Virus record (IMG/VR): IMGVR_UViG_3300042154_000876
Coordinates: 1-64,000 of that record
DNA length: 64,000 bases
Strand: one strand, 5' to 3'
Source of the DNA: a virus
The notes under the pieces are model-generated. The model searched no databases, was not told the origin of the DNA, and saw only the letters and a program-made list of their open reading frames with translations. Position numbers and translations under genes: made by a program. This document shows, piece by piece, positions 51,024 through 58,426 of the stretch; positions within the stretch are counted from its first letter, which is position 1; each line of letters starts with the position of its first letter.

Positions 51024-54000
51024 ACGTATTGCTAGAACTAAAAGCCTATCTGGTTACCTAGGATCGATCTCCCAGGAGCTTGGCGAAGCACGCCTAAGAA
51101 ACTTTAGTACGTCTATCTCGGCTGAGGCTATCGACGCCAGCACTCTGTCTGAAGAAGTTCAGATCCTAGACAAGGCAATTCAAAGCGACAACTACGCGCC
51201 GGGGGCGGATGGCTGGCGTATCGACGGATCTGGAAACGCCGAGTTTGGTAACGTCTACGTTCGCGGTGACATCAATGCACTGTCGGGAACTATTGGCTAC
51301 TGGAATATCTCCAACCCGTTGGTTGATCGCACGTTTGGCACTACTACTCTGCATGGCACCTTCCTAGAAAGTTTTGATCACGGACCTACCGATGTCGACG
51401 CTGTCAGCGGCACCTACGTCTCCCTGTTTAAGTCTTATGAAGACATCGAAACCAATTTCACTGCTGTAAAACTTGAGTCTAACAAGGTCACTCTAACAAT
51501 CTCTGGCCATACGTACAGTGTTGGCGACCCCCTTATTGTTAGTTTTGATGATGCTACATACACCGCTCTGGAGTCTTCTCAAACATCGCTAGTTACTATT
51601 TCAGAGACAACCTATGAGACTATTAGCTATAGTGTAGGTTCTTACAATGCTAGCGGTGCAGCAGATGTTGCAACAACTGAAACTGCTGGAACCATCAAAA
51701 TTTACTATGATGACGTTGCCGGCCTCTACCTTCGTGACTACGGCAAAGCCGAGTTCGACTACGGATACTTTTCTAATAGAGGCGTCTCTTATGTGTCGTC
51801 ACCAGAAGTCAACTTTATGTACAACCCAAGCTTTGAGTATATAAACTCATCTTCTGTGCGTGTAGGTAGCACGACTTCCTGGGATCTTGCGAATCTCACA
51901 AGTTATGCCCAAACAAAAGCTATAACTAATGCCGTACAGAGCGGGACTACCGTAACTCTTACGGTTGGTTCTGGCCATGGGTTTGTTATTGGTGATCAAG
52001 TTGATGTTAATGATGTTACGACAGTTGGATACACTGCCCTAAATAATGACAATGAAGTAGTGCTGACTGGGGTGGCTACTTCTACAATTACTTACACCTC
52101 TGGAACCAGTAGAACCCTGACCAGTGCTGCATGTAATGGAAACGTTGTTCGCACCGCGGCGGTAGATCCTGACGTATTGCTCAGTCGAGGGTCTTTTACA
52201 GCTGCATATGCTATGCAAAGTACGTACGGTATCCACCATGAGTGGACCACCACTGCCGGGGATGACTATCTAATTGGAACCATTGACTACAGCGAGATTT
52301 TAAATAAAAAGTACACATCCTCGCTGCTTCCTATTTACTTTGGATTTGACGCGTTTATAGCCGCGGATATGAATCCAATAACTGCAACCGCTGTGACAGC
52401 GAATGCCACTTCAGGTTCGATCACTGTAACCGTAGATCAAGCACCGAGCAACGATGGAATTGCTATTGGTGACTATGTATATCTGAGTTTTGTAGGAACT
52501 AGCCCTAGTAGCGGAGAGGATTTAATAGCTACAGGGTCTTATACGCCTTCAGAGCTATCTAGAATTTATGTTGTTACTGCTGTTGATAACACGTCTCCAG
52601 GGTTTAGCCTAACTGTGTCTCAAGCTGGTGGCATCAATACTACAGAGACTTTGACGCTATCTGCTCTAAAAGACGGTGACGGCGAAGATAGGGCCTACTT
52701 TGTGTCTAAGGTTATAGCGGGAGCACTTAACCTGGAGGACATATACATAACTTTTGGTGCTGTTGATGTCCCTCTAGCCAACGTTGTAGACACTAAAACT
52801 ACTGCGATATGGGCCGCAGGCGGTAATTACTACTACACTAATAATCCGTCTTCTCTAATGAATAGATTGCTGGATACCTCTTTTGGCGAGGCAAACCAGA
52901 CAATTACCCCGATGTCGAATCCTTATCCTGTAGTAATCGACAGCAGCAAACTCTATACCGAGTATAAAGCCAATGATCCTGCTGGTCTGGCCGCGGAAAA
53001 TACAATCAAAATTAAAATCCCTAACTGGGCCTACAAACTTACGTTTTCTAGTGTTGGTACTGGTATAGCAGTCTCTGCTACTAAAGCTACGTCCTACTCC
53101 GGAAACAACCTCTACCTTGTGTATGACAGTTTTAGTTTTAGCACCGTTAGTACTCCATTTTATGGAGACACTATAGGGGCACTTTCAAACTATGACTGGA
53201 AGACATCAGCTAGTGCTCCGTCCAGCGTGTCTGCTAGCGTACTTGGAACATACTGGATTGATCTAAATCTTGATTCAAACACATTTAATTTAAATGGTTT
53301 GGACTACATTGGGTTCTCGTCTAAAACCTATGCTTATTCCTACAGAGCTCCAGCTAATATAAACACGTATATGGGTCTGGGAACCGTCGCCTATGCACCT
53401 GACACTTCTGCGTTTACAGATCCAGACCTGCACTATCTAAACATTAGTTCTGCTGTTCTTCAATTTCCTGATCCAACTACGCTATATGCAAATGGGGTCT
53501 ACACAAGGACAAGAAGCTACATTGACGTAGTCTCGTCTTACGGTGCTTCTGGTGTAGAGATGTCTGCCCTATTTGAACGTTTAGATTCGTCTGAGATTGT
53601 TGTAAATACTCAAAAGTCATCAATCATTGCCTACATTGACGAAGACGATAAATCACCTCGTATTGCCCTGAATGGTCTTATGATTGACTTAAATGGTGCT
53701 GTAACTGCAGATAACATTACTGCAAATAAGATTCGACTGACTCCTGCTGTAGACCTGAGTGCTTCTTCTACTGAACACAACTTCCAAATTGGAGAAAGCA
53801 ACGGCCTCAACCTTAGAATTGATAACAATGAAATTGAGGCCCTCAATAACGGGGTTGGAGCAAACCTAAACTTAAATGGTGCTGGCAGCGGGACTGTTGT
53901 ATTTGGTGGTCTACTTGACTCAAACGACACCTATGCCAACGACATCACAACCACCCGTCGAGCCATGTGGATCTCGTCCGCTGGAGTCATGGGTTACGCA

Positions 54001-54297
54001 TCTTCAAGCCGCACCAAGAAGCAGGACATTGTTTCGGCAAACATTGACATAAACTCTGTTTTGTCAGTAGAACCTAAACAGTTTAGATATATCAAAGCCG
54101 TCGAGCAGTTTGGAAATGACGCCCCTATTGAGCTAGGTATGATTGCTGAAGACCTACATGATGCCGGGCTTACCCACTTTGTGGACTATGGTCCAGACGG
54201 AGACATTCAGGGTATCCACTACAGCACCTATGTAGTTGCACTACAGGCCGTAGTTAGGGACTTAGCCGCTCGTATTGCTAGATTAGAGAACGAATAA
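51013..54297 (+). CDS. Tail fibre with C-terminal S74 intramolecular chaperone
   Basis: 1094 aa; TTG start inside the end of the preceding gene, with AGGTGG ahead. Residues about 60-100 contain G-W-R-I-D-G-S-G-N-A-E-F-G-N, a collar repeat common at fibre N-termini. Beta modules of the GD type occur near 155-215, 310-365 and 460-540, and a CBM-like region lies between. The C-terminal 100 residues match peptidase-S74 chaperones: S-S-R-T-K-K-Q-D-I, E-L-G-M-I-A-E-D-L and Y-S-T-Y-V-V-A-L-Q followed by a coiled coil. These trimerise the fibre and then cut themselves off; the Ser-Lys dyad would be in SRTKKQD. Likely the host-recognition protein. Confidence 0.82.
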   Translation: MASRRIARTKSLSGYLGSISQELGEARLRNFSTSISAEAIDASTLSEEVQILDKAIQSDNYAPGADGWRIDGSGNAEFGNVYVRGDINALSGTIGYWNISNPLVDRTFGTTTLHGTFLESFDHGPTDVDAVSGTYVSLFKSYEDIETNFTAVKLESNKVTLTISGHTYSVGDPLIVSFDDATYTALESSQTSLVTISETTYETISYSVGSYNASGAADVATTETAGTIKIYYDDVAGLYLRDYGKAEFDYGYFSNRGVSYVSSPEVNFMYNPSFEYINSSSVRVGSTTSWDLANLTSYAQTKAITNAVQSGTTVTLTVGSGHGFVIGDQVDVNDVTTVGYTALNNDNEVVLTGVATSTITYTSGTSRTLTSAACNGNVVRTAAVDPDVLLSRGSFTAAYAMQSTYGIHHEWTTTAGDDYLIGTIDYSEILNKKYTSSLLPIYFGFDAFIAADMNPITATAVTANATSGSITVTVDQAPSNDGIAIGDYVYLSFVGTSPSSGEDLIATGSYTPSELSRIYVVTAVDNTSPGFSLTVSQAGGINTTETLTLSALKDGDGEDRAYFVSKVIAGALNLEDIYITFGAVDVPLANVVDTKTTAIWAAGGNYYYTNNPSSLMNRLLDTSFGEANQTITPMSNPYPVVIDSSKLYTEYKANDPAGLAAENTIKIKIPNWAYKLTFSSVGTGIAVSATKATSYSGNNLYLVYDSFSFSTVSTPFYGDTIGALSNYDWKTSASAPSSVSASVLGTYWIDLNLDSNTFNLNGLDYIGFSSKTYAYSYRAPANINTYMGLGTVAYAPDTSAFTDPDLHYLNISSAVLQFPDPTTLYANGVYTRTRSYIDVVSSYGASGVEMSALFERLDSSEIVVNTQKSSIIAYIDEDDKSPRIALNGLMIDLNGAVTADNITANKIRLTPAVDLSASSTEHNFQIGESNGLNLRIDNNEIEALNNGVGANLNLNGAGSGTVVFGGLLDSNDTYANDITTTRRAMWISSAGVMGYASSSRTKKQDIVSANIDINSVLSVEPKQFRYIKAVEQFGNDAPIELGMIAEDLHDAGLTHFVDYGPDGDIQGIHYSTYVVALQAVVRDLAARIARLENE

Positions 54298-54332
54298 AAA
54301 TAGACTGAAAAGATAAATTTTCAGCCTATTTT
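54297..54332. terminator. Bidirectional terminator between convergent operons
   Basis: Outer stem 54297-54303/54326-54332 and inner stem 54305-54311/54318-54324 with one mismatch and a 6-base loop. A-rich and T-rich ends give U-tails on both strands. It separates the rightward fibre gene from the leftward operon. Confidence 0.8.
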
Positions 54333-54342
54333 AGTGAACCGA

Positions 54343-54558
54343 CTACCTCTTGAGTTTGCAGTATGCTGTGGCTTTGTAGTCATACCCGTCTTCAAGATCC
54401 GCGTTAGAGATTTCTACCTCCATGTCGACATACTCCGAGATGTCTCCGATAAAGCTCTCGTCAATCTCTAGGTAGTTCATCAAAGAGTTTTTTATCTTTC
54501 TTAGAACTTCCGAGTGAGTGTCACCGAAGACTACAATGTCTAGTTTGACACGTGTCAT
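54343..54558 (-). CDS. Hypothetical small protein, last gene of the replication operon
   Basis: 71 aa, not recognised. Predicted alpha/beta: a V-K-L-D-I-V-V-F-G strand, a helix (HSEVLRKIKNSLMNYL), an acidic middle and a C-terminal D-Y-K-A-T-A-Y-C-K-L-K-R strand. Its ATG overlaps the upstream stop as TAATG, so it is translationally coupled to that gene. Confidence 0.6.
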   Translation of the reverse strand: MTRVKLDIVVFGDTHSEVLRKIKNSLMNYLEIDESFIGDISEYVDMEVEISNADLEDGYDYKATAYCKLKR

Positions 54559-54980
54559 TAACGAATCCTCTTCTCTAGCTTCTCTGGGGTGTAGTGAGTT
54601 CCGTCAAGCTTAGGTTCTTTTTCGTCTGTTGATTTGAAGATGATGTCTCCGGATCGAATAGCCACCACGATACCCTTGCGGCCGTTGTGCAGGTGGCCAA
54701 CTTCTGTCATATCAAAGGCATTGTGAGCAACTCGAACTACGTCGCCAACAACTATCTGACCGCGCCGGGCCGGTACCCAGACCTCGTCTTTGTTTACTTC
54801 GATTAGGGAGTGGCCTAAACCGACCTTAGATAGGATATCTAGAACGTCTTTAGATTGGGCTGGATCCATCTCAATCTCTTCCCAGGTTTTAAGCATCTTT
54901 AGTACGGCTTTTCCTGTACCGACTCGGATCTTTGCGTCTGCAAACTGCTCCTTGACCCATTCGTAGTTGATTTTACGCAT
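54558..54980 (-). CDS. Hypothetical protein with KOW/SH3-like segment
   Basis: 140 aa. The N-terminal half is helical (WVKEQFADAKIRVGTGKAVLKML). The C-terminal half reads like a small SH3/KOW barrel: R-G-Q-I-V-V-G-D-V-V-R-V, N-G-R-K-G-I-V-V-A-I-R and D-I-I-F-K-S-T-D. This could bind nucleic acid, but no family is recognised. Both ends overlap neighbours as TAATG, so three genes are strictly coupled. Confidence 0.6.
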   Translation of the reverse strand: MRKINYEWVKEQFADAKIRVGTGKAVLKMLKTWEEIEMDPAQSKDVLDILSKVGLGHSLIEVNKDEVWVPARRGQIVVGDVVRVAHNAFDMTEVGHLHNGRKGIVVAIRSGDIIFKSTDEKEPKLDGTHYTPEKLEKRIR

Positions 54981-56002
54981 TATTTTCCTTCCACCTGAGA
55001 GATGTTAAGTAGGCTCTCTAGGTATTTGATAGATTCTTGTTTATTTGGGGTGTTGTTTAGATATTCTGCCTTTTGTCTGGCAGATAGTTCTGCCTTCTGT
55101 AAGTCAGTGAAGTCTTCAATGGTGTGTGCCAAGTGTGACCATGGCTCTCCTAGAACTGTTGTTTCTTTCCAGGACGTATAGATTGGGACGCCTGCGTTCA
55201 GAGCCTGAGCATATCGGTAGCTCCACCAGCTACCATCGTTTTTATGGGTGGTTATGATTGCTCCAGCAGACTGAAGCATCTGACCGTAAACCTGATCGTC
55301 AGTCTCCCCTTTATTCCATTTCATTGGGTCTGTCTGGTAGCGAAGAGTTTCAACTAGTTTTTTAGTATCTCTAGTGGCAAATGAGTCCACTACCCATTTA
55401 TCGAATCTCTCGCCGTGGGCAGTCTCTTCAGAAATCAGGTGTGCATCCAAAGAGATTCCGCTAAATTTAGGGACGTCTACAGTTATCTTTTCTCTGGCTT
55501 GTTCATCCGTCTTCCACGGTAGGCCTGGGTAGATTGTTTGAGGCCACTCTTTTGTAGCCAAGTTATTGACAGCTGTCGCAATTCGTGCCGACAGTGCGAC
55601 ATTTGAGACTACCTCTTTGTATCCTTTTCTGTAGGAGTAGAACTCCTTCATCAAGGCGGTTGGTGTTTTGTCTATAGACTTCAAGCTGGCGCACATCTGG
55701 GCCATACCCGGTGCGTCAACAAAAAGCCTGAGCTTGTCTGATCCCCAGAGTAGCCCTACAATATTTAGGGCACCATAGACTCGGTTAGCCGACAAGCTAG
55801 TGATTGGGCCTATGCCCACCAATACGGAGTCGTACTGGTCAAAAAAATCTTGAGAGACGTCTAGGCTTGGGTCTGCCCAAGTTACGTCATGTCCTGCAGT
55901 AGTTAGGGCTTTGTGCAGCGCTCCAGCGAATGCAAAGTTGCGCGTGTTAGATCTTTGTGAAGCCTGAGGGGCTGTCATGCCTGTTAAATATATCTTTGCC
56001 AT
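54980..56002 (-). CDS. Glycosyltransferase-like (GT-B-type) protein
   Basis: 340 aa from the ATG at 56002. A longer frame to 56038 would start inside the hairpin 56022-56047 and is unlikely; an AAGAAAG site favours the shorter start. The N-terminus (K-I-Y-L-T-G-M-T-A-P-Q-A-S) and L-x3-G-H-D-V-T-W-A-D fit a Rossmann half of a GT-B enzyme. The C-terminal W-W-S-Y-R-Y-A-Q-A-L-N-A-G-V-P-I-Y-T-S-W corresponds in position to the donor-binding E/G-x-P region. Many phage enzymes of this kind glycosylate modified DNA bases, and the location in the replication operon would fit, but substrate and even activity are not certain. An unrelated Rossmann protein is the alternative. Confidence 0.5.
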   Translation of the reverse strand: MAKIYLTGMTAPQASQRSNTRNFAFAGALHKALTTAGHDVTWADPSLDVSQDFFDQYDSVLVGIGPITSLSANRVYGALNIVGLLWGSDKLRLFVDAPGMAQMCASLKSIDKTPTALMKEFYSYRKGYKEVVSNVALSARIATAVNNLATKEWPQTIYPGLPWKTDEQAREKITVDVPKFSGISLDAHLISEETAHGERFDKWVVDSFATRDTKKLVETLRYQTDPMKWNKGETDDQVYGQMLQSAGAIITTHKNDGSWWSYRYAQALNAGVPIYTSWKETTVLGEPWSHLAHTIEDFTDLQKAELSARQKAEYLNNTPNKQESIKYLESLLNISQVEGK

Positions 56003-56021
56003 ATTTTTCTTTCTTGAGTAA

Positions 56022-56047
56022 GGGGGCACCGTTTTCACGATGCCCCC
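56022..56047 (-). terminator. Stem-loop after the SSB-like gene
   Basis: Seven GC-rich base pairs (56022-56028 with 56041-56047) plus a short inner pairing. On the minus strand no U-tract follows. It separates the SSB-like gene from the glycosyltransferase-like gene, probably lowering downstream expression or protecting the upstream mRNA. Confidence 0.55.
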
Positions 56048-56067
56048 TATTTGCTTCCGGTCTGGGG

Positions 56068-56649
56068 TTAGAACGGAGCGTCAGCTGGTGCTGCAGGAGC
56101 CGGAGCCGGAGCCGGGGCTGGAGCCGGAGCAGCAGCTACTGGAGCTGGAGCTGGGGCTGGAGCCGGGGCTGGAGCCGGAGCTGCGGCAGCCGGAGCTGGC
56201 ATCTCATATGGCGTTGCTGGTGTTACAGGGGTAGCACCGGTACCGCTGTAGTAGCGGCTGATCTTGTTCTTCTTTGCTCCCTGGTAGAGCTCAGAAGCGA
56301 TCTGTGCGCGGAACGTGCGGCCCGCTAGGCTTGCTTCGATCTGCGCGTTTGATGGGTTGTTGTTTGTGAAGAACTCACGAGGGATACCCAGTGCACTCAT
56401 CTTTGAGAAGAAAATACCTAGGGCATTCTTGTTCTCAGGGGAGATGGTGATGTTGTCCCAGATGAAGCGGTTGGCGTACGGGCCGCTAACGACCTGTGCC
56501 TTGAGCTTAAACATGGTTTTACCCGTGCTTGTGGTACCTGCTGGTGCTTCTACAACCTTTAGGTCGTAGTCACCGTCTGGTAGTGGTTCGAAATTGCCGG
56601 TGGCCTCGCCGGCATCTTTTACTAAATCGGCCCAGTTAAGAGAACTCAT
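56068..56649 (-). CDS. SSB-like single-stranded DNA-binding protein with Pro-Ala tail
   Basis: 193 aa. Residues 1-130 resemble the DUF669/phage SSB type: P-L-P-D-G-D-Y-D-L-K-V-V-E-A, K-T-M-F-K-L-K-A-Q-V and A-N-R-F-I-W-D-N-I-T-I, an OB-fold-like strand order. Then come about 50 residues of P-A repeats and the C-terminal tip A-D-A-P-F, which mirrors the acidic D-D-I-P-F tip that SSBs use to recruit partner proteins. Its next neighbour is the RecA/Sak4-like ATPase, a common recombination pairing. The PA tract is encoded by a GGAGCC/GGAGCT repeat at about 56080-56200 and may vary in length. Confidence 0.7.
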   Translation of the reverse strand: MSSLNWADLVKDAGEATGNFEPLPDGDYDLKVVEAPAGTTSTGKTMFKLKAQVVSGPYANRFIWDNITISPENKNALGIFFSKMSALGIPREFFTNNNPSNAQIEASLAGRTFRAQIASELYQGAKKNKISRYYSGTGATPVTPATPYEMPAPAAAAPAPAPAPAPAPAPVAAAPAPAPAPAPAPAAPADAPF

Positions 56650-56682
56650 AGCTGTTTTTTATTTTTCCTATTCTAGAGGGGG

Positions 56683-57456
56683 TTATGCCGAAGCCTGGGT
56701 AGACTTCTTTTTGGTTTCGGTCTTTTCACCGAAGATGATGTCAAGCATGCGCTCTACACCAAGGTTTTCCTGCTCAACAATCGCACCTAGGCGACCCTGA
56801 ACACGCTCTCCTGCTTCTACCTTGTCGGTACGCTCCACATACATACGACGTGCTCGGTAAGGCAGTTGAGTTGGATCTGGGTTTGGAATAGTCTCGTTAG
56901 AGATGTATCCAAGTACATCGTAGAAGTACGGGGCCTGGACCGCAAGCTGACCCTGTAGGTAGGGGTGCATGAGGTCATCCTGACCGCGCTTGGCCATAGC
57001 GGTGAGCACAACTGCCTCGAGAGGCTGGGTTGGGTGCATCGTTAGGTCGCGTAGGTCGCGTAGAAGCGCGCCCATGTGGCGAAGTAGCTCGCCCCACTGC
57101 TGCATCTTCATCTGCTCGGTGCCTGCAATGTTGTCCATACACTTAACCTGAAGCTCCGAGATGGAGTCAATGATTAGTGACTTGAACTGGTGCTTGCCGC
57201 TCTGAAGCCACTGGAATGCCTTCAAAACAACATCGTAGTCGCGAACTTGCACAACTACTGTGTCCCATGTGCCGTCAGCCACTGGTGGCTCTTCGCGCAT
57301 TGGGTCCCAATACCGAACGTTGATTGGGAGGAAGCGGTGGCCGCCTTCCACGTCTAGCATTAGTCGGGGATATGGAGCTGTGACAGCAAAAGTTGATTTA
57401 CCAACCTTTGACTCGCCATAGACCATAAGGGTTAGAGAACGCTGTACATCTGACAT
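56683..57456 (-). CDS. RecA-fold ATPase (Sak4/AAA_24-like recombinase)
   Basis: 257 aa. Walker A is G-E-S-K-V-G-K-S-T (14-22) and Walker B is S-L-I-I-D-S-I-S (D97), followed by V-V-L-T-A-M-A-K-R as sensor-like strand. This compact RecA core without the RecA N- and C-terminal domains is typical of Sak4-type annealing/recombination ATPases of phages. It lies 33 bases upstream of the SSB-like gene and 2 bases after the Cas4-like nuclease, suggesting one recombination unit. Confidence 0.8.
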   Translation of the reverse strand: MSDVQRSLTLMVYGESKVGKSTFAVTAPYPRLMLDVEGGHRFLPINVRYWDPMREEPPVADGTWDTVVVQVRDYDVVLKAFQWLQSGKHQFKSLIIDSISELQVKCMDNIAGTEQMKMQQWGELLRHMGALLRDLRDLTMHPTQPLEAVVLTAMAKRGQDDLMHPYLQGQLAVQAPYFYDVLGYISNETIPNPDPTQLPYRARRMYVERTDKVEAGERVQGRLGAIVEQENLGVERMLDIIFGEKTETKKKSTQASA

Positions 57457-57458
57457 GC

Positions 57459-58424
57459 TTACTCTGTTCCTTTCTTCTCTTCGTCTTTACCGTAGTAACC
57501 GTATGGGTCGGATACCACATACAGCTGCTCAATAGCCGCCTCAGCCGCGCTACCGTCGTCAATCATCGGACAGATAGTATAGAACTGACACTTCCATTTG
57601 CAGTCTTTGTTTGGGCTTGGGTAAGCCACAAAGTTTGGGTCTGAACCTACGTCAAGAGCTTTCTTGACGTTCATCAGATCACTAATCGTACCATGAATAC
57701 GCTGCCAAAACGAGCGCATTGTGAAAATATTGTGACGAACTTCGATTTGTTCGTAGAACGGTGGACGTGCGTTAGCTGTACGCTTTACCTTTTTTAGCAT
57801 GGTAAAGATGCCGCCCTCGGAGCGTTCGCCGGGTTCCTTGTTCTGTGCAGACTCTAGGAGCATGTAGGTAAGGATCTGCTCGTTCATCTGAGCCTGGTTG
57901 GCAAAGTCCGAGAACGAGCCACCCACAGTCTTGAAGTCGCGGAACATGCGTACGCCATCGTTCTTGCGGCGGACACGCATGTCTAGCTTACCCTGAAGAA
58001 TAACTTCTCCATCGAAGAGTGGCATCTGGATAATCTCTTCGTTAGAGATCTTCTCTAGGTTAGAGTCAATACCTTCTTCGTCCATCCACTCGAGGTAGCC
58101 TTCAAGCATGATGCGACCTAGCTCTGCCTCAGACTCTAGGTCCGTGGTGTCGCGGTAGTCAGCGACTAGCTTAGCCATGTCTTCGGCTACAAGTGTAGCG
58201 TGAGCCTCTAGCAAACCGATTTCGCCATCAGACGAGTAGTAACGGTCTAGAGCCTCGTGGATGCGGGAACCAAGAGCTAGGGCTCCAGTAAACTGAGTCT
58301 GCTTTGGCTGTAGACGTCGGTAGTAGTTGAGCCACCACTTACGTCGGCAATCCTTAAACACCTGGATTTCCGAGTTGGAGAGTGTGTAAGGTGTTTTTAC
58401 TTCTGGTGTCGTTTCGTCGTTCAT
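57459..58424 (-). CDS. Cas4/RecB-like PD-(D/E)XK nuclease with Fe-S cluster
   Basis: 321 aa. RecB-type nuclease motifs: H56 in G-S-R-I-H-E-A-L-D, D148 in G-K-L-D, D163-x-K165 in F-R-D-F-K-T, and a downstream Q-x3-E-Q-x3-Y helix. Cysteines C26, C275, C279 and C285 are placed as in the 4Fe-4S cluster of Cas4, AddB and Dna2 nucleases. It probably resects DNA ends for the RecA/Sak4-like protein. No cas1/cas2 gene or CRISPR array is nearby, so an adaptation role is unsupported. Confidence 0.85.
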   Translation of the reverse strand: MNDETTPEVKTPYTLSNSEIQVFKDCRRKWWLNYYRRLQPKQTQFTGALALGSRIHEALDRYYSSDGEIGLLEAHATLVAEDMAKLVADYRDTTDLESEAELGRIMLEGYLEWMDEEGIDSNLEKISNEEIIQMPLFDGEVILQGKLDMRVRRKNDGVRMFRDFKTVGGSFSDFANQAQMNEQILTYMLLESAQNKEPGERSEGGIFTMLKKVKRTANARPPFYEQIEVRHNIFTMRSFWQRIHGTISDLMNVKKALDVGSDPNFVAYPSPNKDCKWKCQFYTICPMIDDGSAAEAAIEQLYVVSDPYGYYGKDEEKKGTE

Positions 58425-58426
58425 AT

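Noticed and set aside
56080-56200. GGAGCC/GGAGCT array as a non-coding tandem repeat
   Set aside because: It is the in-frame coding sequence of the Pro-Ala tract of the SSB-like protein.
57459-58424. CRISPR adaptation system suggested by the Cas4-like nuclease
   Set aside because: No Cas1, Cas2, effector genes or repeat-spacer array are visible; Cas4/RecB-like nucleases are common in phage recombination operons.
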